Source: Bacteroidetes bacterium UBA7688 (GTDB taxonomy: Bacteria; Bacteroidota; Bacteroidia; Chitinophagales; Chitinophagaceae). Taken from it: a stretch of DNA of 27,854 nt. A program made the position numbers and the translations under genes. Shown in pieces: positions 24,175 to 27,854 of this stretch (position 1 is its first letter; every line of letters begins with the position of its first letter). Where the stretch lies: positions 1 through 27,854 of the forward strand of contig DLGS01000243.1 of the NCBI GenBank assembly GCA_002482815.1. The letters are read 5' to 3'. The notes under the pieces were generated by a model. That model saw nothing but the letters and a program-made list of their open reading frames with translations, was not told the DNA's origin and made no database searches.

Positions 24175-24690
24175 TTATCTTATAATTAATTTGCCTTTCA
24201 TCACTGCAAAGTGGCCAGGGAAAGAGCAGATAAAATCATAAGTCCCTTTTTCCATTAGCTTAAAAGTAATTACATCAGATTCTCCGCCGCCTATCAATTT
24301 TGTGTGTGCAAGGATATTTGCACTTTCAGATTTTGGGATATAGTCATTGTCTTTAGCCTTTAATGCTTTTTGTGCAAAAGCGTTGATATCCGTGCCCTGT
24401 TTTAATAACACGAAATTATGTCCCATTACGTTCTTTTCCATTGTGCCTGTGTGCTTAAGCGTGAGGGTGATTGTTTCGCCAGCACGGGCAATCAACTCAT
24501 TTTTATCAAACTTCATCTGGTCATTTCCCGAGAGTGTTAAAACATTGGTAATTTCCTCTGCTAGGGGTGGTGTAGCTTCAGTTGTTATAGGCTGGGTTGC
24601 TTCAGGAGTTTTTTCTCCCGATCCTCCACAAGAGTTAAGCGTGAACATGCAGGTAACCGCAAGTGTAGCAACAGTAAGTGATGTTTTCAT
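24175..24690 (-). CDS. Azurin/auracyanin-like cupredoxin lipoprotein
   Basis: 171 residues. Lipoprotein signal with C21 in FTLNSCGGS, a Pro/Thr/Glu-rich linker, then an azurin-type blue-copper domain with type 1 copper ligands H91 (NVMGHNFVLL), C155, H160 and M164 (FICSFPGHFAVMKGKL). The conserved TKLIGGGESD loop is present. Such membrane-anchored cupredoxins shuttle electrons in the periplasm. As the first gene of the norB operon, expressed from an Fnr-box promoter, it may feed NosZ, or NorB if that uses a periplasmic donor; the partner is inferred. Confidence 0.92.
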   Translation of the reverse strand: MKTSLTVATLAVTCMFTLNSCGGSGEKTPEATQPITTEATPPLAEEITNVLTLSGNDQMKFDKNELIARAGETITLTLKHTGTMEKNVMGHNFVLLKQGTDINAFAQKALKAKDNDYIPKSESANILAHTKLIGGGESDVITFKLMEKGTYDFICSFPGHFAVMKGKLIIR

Positions 24691-24732
24691 TGTTAGTTAT
24701 TTATTATTGATTAATTAATATGTATTTGTCAT

Positions 24733-24776
24733 CAAAGTTATCCCAGTCTTGGAATCGATTTTATGAGTGAAATCAT
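24733..24776 (-). promoter_or_regulatory. Fnr-type box plus -7 element for the cupredoxin-norB-nrd operon
   Basis: Palindrome TTTTATGA-N6-TCATAAAA, core ATGAG-TGAA-ATCAT on the plus strand (24763-24776). Its centre is 29.5 bp from a perfect TAACTTTG on the minus strand (24740-24733), with the ATG 42 bp further on. It probably drives the whole eight-gene operon down to 16446. Confidence 0.72.
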
Positions 24777-24799
24777 AAAAGCAGGATTTAACTTAAAGC

Positions 24800-25396
24800 C
24801 TACCTATAAACTTTACGATGGTTGATCATTAGCTCACCCTTGCGCTCCAAGGATTTTATGGAGCGGATAACAGTTTCTACTCTTAGTCCGGTTAGATCGG
24901 CAATTTGTTGCCTGGTAATTTCAACTTTATATGGACTATACGCAGAGCTTTTGGTAATTTTAGTTTTAAAATAATCGATTAGCTTTAAAACACGATGTTC
25001 AGGTTCTTCGCAAGCAATTTCAGAAGCCATTATCGACTTGTAGTAAAGCCGATGGGCAAGATTGGTGGTTACGTTAAGGTGAATTTGGGGATTGTTCATG
25101 AGCAGCTCCATAAATTTATCCTTCGCTAAAAGAAAAATTTCTGAATCTATCAGGGCCACCGCATTAGCTGGATAATTATCTGTAAGGAAAAGAGGGGGCT
25201 CGCCGAAGCTATCTCCATCTGAAAAAAGGCCCTGAACAAATTCTTTTCCTTCCTCGTTGAAATTATTCATTTTTACTGCCCCCAAAATAATTTGATAATA
25301 ATACCTTGGAAGGCTCCCTTGGCTAAACAAAATTTCCCCCTTTTGAAAACAGACAATCCTAGCTCCAAACTGAATTAAACGGCTCTTATCAATCAT
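24800..25396 (-). CDS. Crp/Fnr-family regulator, paralog of the 7179 protein
   Basis: 198 residues, the same length as the regulator at 7179-7775. Beta-roll sensory domain (FQKGEILFSQGSLPRYYYQI), dimer helix, and HTH EITRQQIADLTGLRVETVIR, whose recognition helix RVETVIR is identical to that of the paralog. No FNR-type cysteine cluster and no CxxC before the HTH. It lies next to the norB operon and probably regulates it through the ATGAT-N4-ATCAT boxes, by NO or low oxygen; the effector is unknown. Confidence 0.92.
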   Translation of the reverse strand: MIDKSRLIQFGARIVCFQKGEILFSQGSLPRYYYQIILGAVKMNNFNEEGKEFVQGLFSDGDSFGEPPLFLTDNYPANAVALIDSEIFLLAKDKFMELLMNNPQIHLNVTTNLAHRLYYKSIMASEIACEEPEHRVLKLIDYFKTKITKSSAYSPYKVEITRQQIADLTGLRVETVIRSIKSLERKGELMINHRKVYR

Positions 25397-25443
25397 AGCA
25401 TTAATGGTACTTGTTTTAAATCAACTGATTTACTTAATGTCCT

Positions 25444-25508
25444 TAAAAGTAGAGATCATGAAAATTTTATAAATGATGAGTGTTCGGGTAAAAAATGATG
25501 GTAATCAT
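25444..25508 (-). promoter_or_regulatory. Fnr-type palindrome upstream of the Crp/Fnr gene at 25396
   Basis: Perfect palindromic arms ATGAT-GGTA-ATCAT (25495-25508), 99 bp before the ATG at 25396. A weak -7-like TACTTTTA (25451-25444, one mismatch) begins 50.5 bp from the centre, near -62, similar to the other Crp/Fnr gene. Possible autoregulation; the promoter call is weak. Confidence 0.4.
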
Positions 25509-26466
25509 ATTTTACCCTATGGAGCTTTACGTAGACAAAAAAGTAGCCGGGTTAGGGTCTGAATAAGATAGGATGTCTATGATAAGGCCATTGCACATCC
25601 TGGCAAAATCCCTTCGTGAAAAATCCTCGACATTAACAGGTAGTTTTTATTTCCATAAGGTTAAATGGAAAATAACAGTTTGCTAGTCCATCAGTATGCC
25701 ACAAAACTTTTTTTTGTCACGCGTCAGATTTGAGAATTCGAATGGGGAACTTTCCCCGAACAAGGCAAACAACTATAAGTTGCAACGCTGGCCGTTTTCA
25801 AAATGGCATTGGATTACTATAAGGGTATTGATTTTTTACGAAGCCATGCAGATCTTGATAGCAAATATAACTGGAAATCGATTGGAACAAGGCTGGGGCA
25901 AAGGACCATGCAGTCATAGCGCCTTCCCTCAAATGGATCCAAAAGATAAAATTCAAGAGAAGTCCATTGAGACCAAGCCAAAGCGTGACAAAGGCCAAGA
26001 ACGGGATAACGACTTGGGCTTTTGACGGAAGGCCGCTTATTGGAGAGCAGCAACTTAAATACCATCAGAACAATATTCCTAGAAGCAAAAGCAAGAACGA
26101 AGTTTTACAGGTAGAAAATGAGCGTTGGTATATCTATCGAATGGCTATTAAATTTGGAGCCCAATTCTTAAGCCTTTCGTCAACCTCACCTAAAAAATAG
26201 ACCTTAGGTTTTAAGGGAGTTAAAATGCAACCCGTCGCGCATTTGCGGCCTGTGAAAACGGCCACCGCCTTTCCCTTTTGGTTTTCACTCTCGCTCCTAC
26301 GAAATGAGAATTTCATTGCAGTAATGAACTGGGTGTTAAAGGGGGGGCAGTACGTAAACTAGACTAAGTATAAACTTATCCTCTAATAGTAATAGGGAAA
26401 CGGGAGATTTATGGGTTAGAAATGCATTGTGGAAAATTATCTGCTATGCTGATTCTTTGTTTTTTT

Positions 26467-26487
26467 GTGTGCAAATCGTGTGCAAAT
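26467..26487. repeat. Tandem GTGTGCAAAT direct repeat
   Basis: Two copies of GTGTGCAAAT (26467-26476 and 26478-26487) separated by one base, right beside a terminator hairpin. Short repeats like this can mark recombinase sites, but no integrase gene is present here. Confidence 0.4.
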
Positions 26488-26513
26488 AAAAAACCCCGTT
26501 CGGACTGAACGGG
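26488..26513 (-). terminator. Rho-independent terminator on the minus strand
   Basis: Stem CCCGTTC (26495-26501) / GAACGGG (26507-26513) with a 5-nt loop; on the minus strand it is followed by GTTTTTTATTTG. It would end a minus-strand transcript coming from the right, yet no complete gene lies directly upstream, consistent with loss of a gene here. Confidence 0.65.
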
Positions 26514-27166
26514 ACTAACCTATTGGTTATTAGCTCCGAGTCTATGTGCTTTTCCAGAAATTTACTTGATGATTTGACTAGAATCGCAAAAATTGACGAA
26601 AATCTTTTAGAATAATTTAATAATCACATTAAAAAAATAGAATATTTCAACTAGCTTATTTTTAAATGTATTTATCAAACAAATTAACCCCAATAAACTA
26701 AAAAGCCAGCAGAATTATCTTTAAGATTGTTTAACCAATTCGTCAACCCAATTCCTAAAGGGAAAATTTTCAAACCCGTTTATTATGGATTTGAAGCTCT
26801 TAGCATAAATGATTTGAGAATTTGCAATATCGGTCAACAGAGGAAATGTTTGAAAAGCAAAATATTTAGCATCGATTTGGCAAATAAATAACTGATTTTC
26901 TTGCAAATGAAATTAGCATGGGAAGTTTTGTATGACTTATTTTATACATTTGGTATCCTCAATTGTTACTTTGGAAGTGACTAAATTCAGTGATATATGT
27001 AGATTTCAAATCTATATAATATATAGACTGTTCTGAATAAAATGATTCAGAAATATTAAGTTTTGGTACCGATTCATTTACTATATTTTTTAAAACACCC
27101 TATTGTCCAACTTTTCTTCAATCAAAAAACTTGCTTTTGCTCCTTTATCAAACTGTAAGTTTTATT

Positions 27167-27854
27167 CTACAGCTTTTTTGATTCAGTTTTGCAACAGCCG
27201 ATGAAAAGGATAGCAATACCAATGAATAAAATAAGGGCAGCAGTTAATAATAATATATTGATATGGGGAATGCTATTGTATGTTAAACCCGCGATACCCT
27301 GTATCATCAACAAGATCTCGTTAATGAATACCCCAACCACAAAAATTAGAACGCCTGTGATCAATGTTTTGTTAAGCACTACTAATTTAAGAGCAATAAT
27401 ATAGCCAATGATAAAAATGCTCGTTACTGCCAACAGAACGAGGTGCAGATAGCCAATAACAATGGGTCTGAAACCATAAGATAACGTGCTTAGCTGAGGA
27501 TGGACAGAACCTGATTGTAATACTAATTTTATGGTAAACGCTATGGCCGATAAAATTAAAAGAACTTTACCGTATTTAGAAAACTGCTGACTTAAGAAAA
27601 ACTTATTCTTAATAAACACTTTCACCAGTATAGCCCAACCAAATAATTGGGCAATAACAGCAGCTATCACTAGAAAATCGATTACTAAACCAAAGGGAAC
27701 CCATAAAACCGATAGAAAGTAAGCTGGGAAACAAGCGGAAAAAAAGAGCCAGAAGACCGTTTTTAAATCTTTTGCTATATGATTTATTTTTTCTAACACG
27801 GTCATCAACAGGCCCAGGCCAGCAAAAAGGAACCAACCATTGTATTGAAAATGC
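27167..27854 (-). CDS. HCO-like membrane protein, paralog of 5909-7117, partial (N-terminus cut off)
   Basis: The frame is open at the right window edge and reads HFQYNGWFLFAGLGLLMTVL, so the N-terminal half lies outside; about 228 residues are present. It aligns with the C-terminal half of the protein at 5909-7117: HFQYNGWF, CFPAYFLSVLW versus CLPAYCLSVLW, the identical GFRPIVIGYLHLVLL, and NEILLMIQG versus NELLLMLQG. Likely heme-ligand histidines in HFQYNGW and GYLHLVLL are kept. Function as for its paralog: a short heme-copper-oxidase-like membrane protein linked to NO metabolism by context. It ends in KTESKKL with no RIC gene behind it, unlike the left copy. Confidence 0.75.
   Translation of the reverse strand, partial: HFQYNGWFLFAGLGLLMTVLEKINHIAKDLKTVFWLFFSACFPAYFLSVLWVPFGLVIDFLVIAAVIAQLFGWAILVKVFIKNKFFLSQQFSKYGKVLLILSAIAFTIKLVLQSGSVHPQLSTLSYGFRPIVIGYLHLVLLAVTSIFIIGYIIALKLVVLNKTLITGVLIFVVGVFINEILLMIQGIAGLTYNSIPHINILLLTAALILFIGIAILFIGCCKTESKKL

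Larger units (their letters stand above)
25509..27166. other. Gene-poor stretch with decayed sequence
   Basis: No convincing complete gene in about 1.65 kb. On the minus strand near 25798-26080 one frame reads like a membrane protein with stops (SFLLLLLGILF, a TGA, then VVIPFLAFVTLWLGLNGLLL), possibly a dead gene. A GC-richer patch at about 26220-26350 ends in a run of seven G (26341-26347). A minus-strand frame at 26721-26906 (60 codons) has no recognisable family. The part 26540-27166 is very AT-rich with small hairpins such as TAGATTT-C-AAATCTA near 27000-27014. Confidence 0.6.

Noticed and set aside
25696..26025. Plus-strand ORF of 109 codons
   Set aside because: Composition does not look protein-like, and the opposite strand carries a more membrane-protein-like, broken frame; neither is a supportable gene.
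26559..26575. TTGAT-GATT-TGAC sequence resembling an Fnr box
   Set aside because: The second arm does not match (needs ATCAA-like) and no -7 element is at the expected distance.
26721..26906. Minus-strand ORF of 60 codons (TTG start) ending in WVDELVKQS
   Set aside because: No recognisable family, no clear promoter or ribosome site, AT-rich setting; kept only as a mention in the gene-poor region.
1..27854. tRNA, rRNA genes and CRISPR arrays
   Set aside because: No cloverleaf with conserved arms, no rRNA-like sequence and no regularly spaced repeats were noticed by eye.

Overview
The window reads as a Bacteroidota chromosome segment, probably from the Sphingobacteriia/Chitinophagia side. Reasons: promoters of the TAnnTTTG type, weak Shine-Dalgarno sequences, clade II (Sec/lipoprotein) nosZ, a DUF6526 gene, and RIC, HCO-like and Crp proteins of Bacteroidota type. 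It is a nitrous-oxide and nitric-oxide respiration island next to a sugar-hydrolase gene and a small stress-type cluster. No nitrate or nitrite reductase gene is visible, so the visible chemistry is NO to N2O to N2.

Layout. 1-1634 (-): a secreted GH43 glycosidase, cut by the left edge. 1822-5064: a small regulon of SnoaL-like and EthD-like proteins, a DUF6526 membrane protein, a Crp-family regulator and an AhpD-like protein. Its promoters carry TGTGA/TTTGA-type Crp boxes. 5155-7775 (-): RIC (YtfE/ScdA) iron-sulfur repair protein, a heme-copper-oxidase-like membrane protein and a Crp/Fnr regulator. 8004-14661 (+): the nos operon, made of cytochrome c lipoprotein, nosZ, membrane-nosL fusion, nosD, nosF, nosY and a hemerythrin gene. 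14693-16358 (-): a RIC pseudogene scrap, a lipoprotein with a possible metal site, and a DUF2249-RIC fusion. 16446-24690 (-): one long operon of azurin-like cupredoxin, qNOR norB, anaerobic ribonucleotide reductase (nrdD plus a separate small glycyl-radical ORF plus nrdG), a DUF1858/DUF2249 protein, a second HCO-like membrane protein and a DUF59 protein. 24800-25396 (-): a second Crp/Fnr regulator. 25509-27166 is mostly gene-free and looks decayed. 27167-27854 (-): C-terminal part of a paralog of the first HCO-like protein, cut by the right edge.

How it works together (inference from gene content). NorB reduces NO taking quinol electrons. NosZ reduces N2O with electrons from the c-type cytochrome and possibly the cupredoxin, and NosDFYL supplies sulfur and copper for its CuZ and CuA sites. 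RIC and hemerythrin proteins repair or protect against NO damage. NrdD/NrdG makes deoxynucleotides without oxygen. Palindromes of the type ATGAT-N4-ATCAT sit at a fixed distance from the -7 element of the denitrification promoters and suit the two Fnr-like regulators, whose recognition helices match.

Most notable points: a class III ribonucleotide reductase whose glycyl-radical segment is a separate 53-residue ORF; a near-invariant 29.5-bp box-to-promoter spacing across the window; and an abrupt base-composition change inside nosZ at the boundary between its two domains, combined with duplicated RIC, Crp and HCO genes on either side. The last suggests recombination or a joined assembly.
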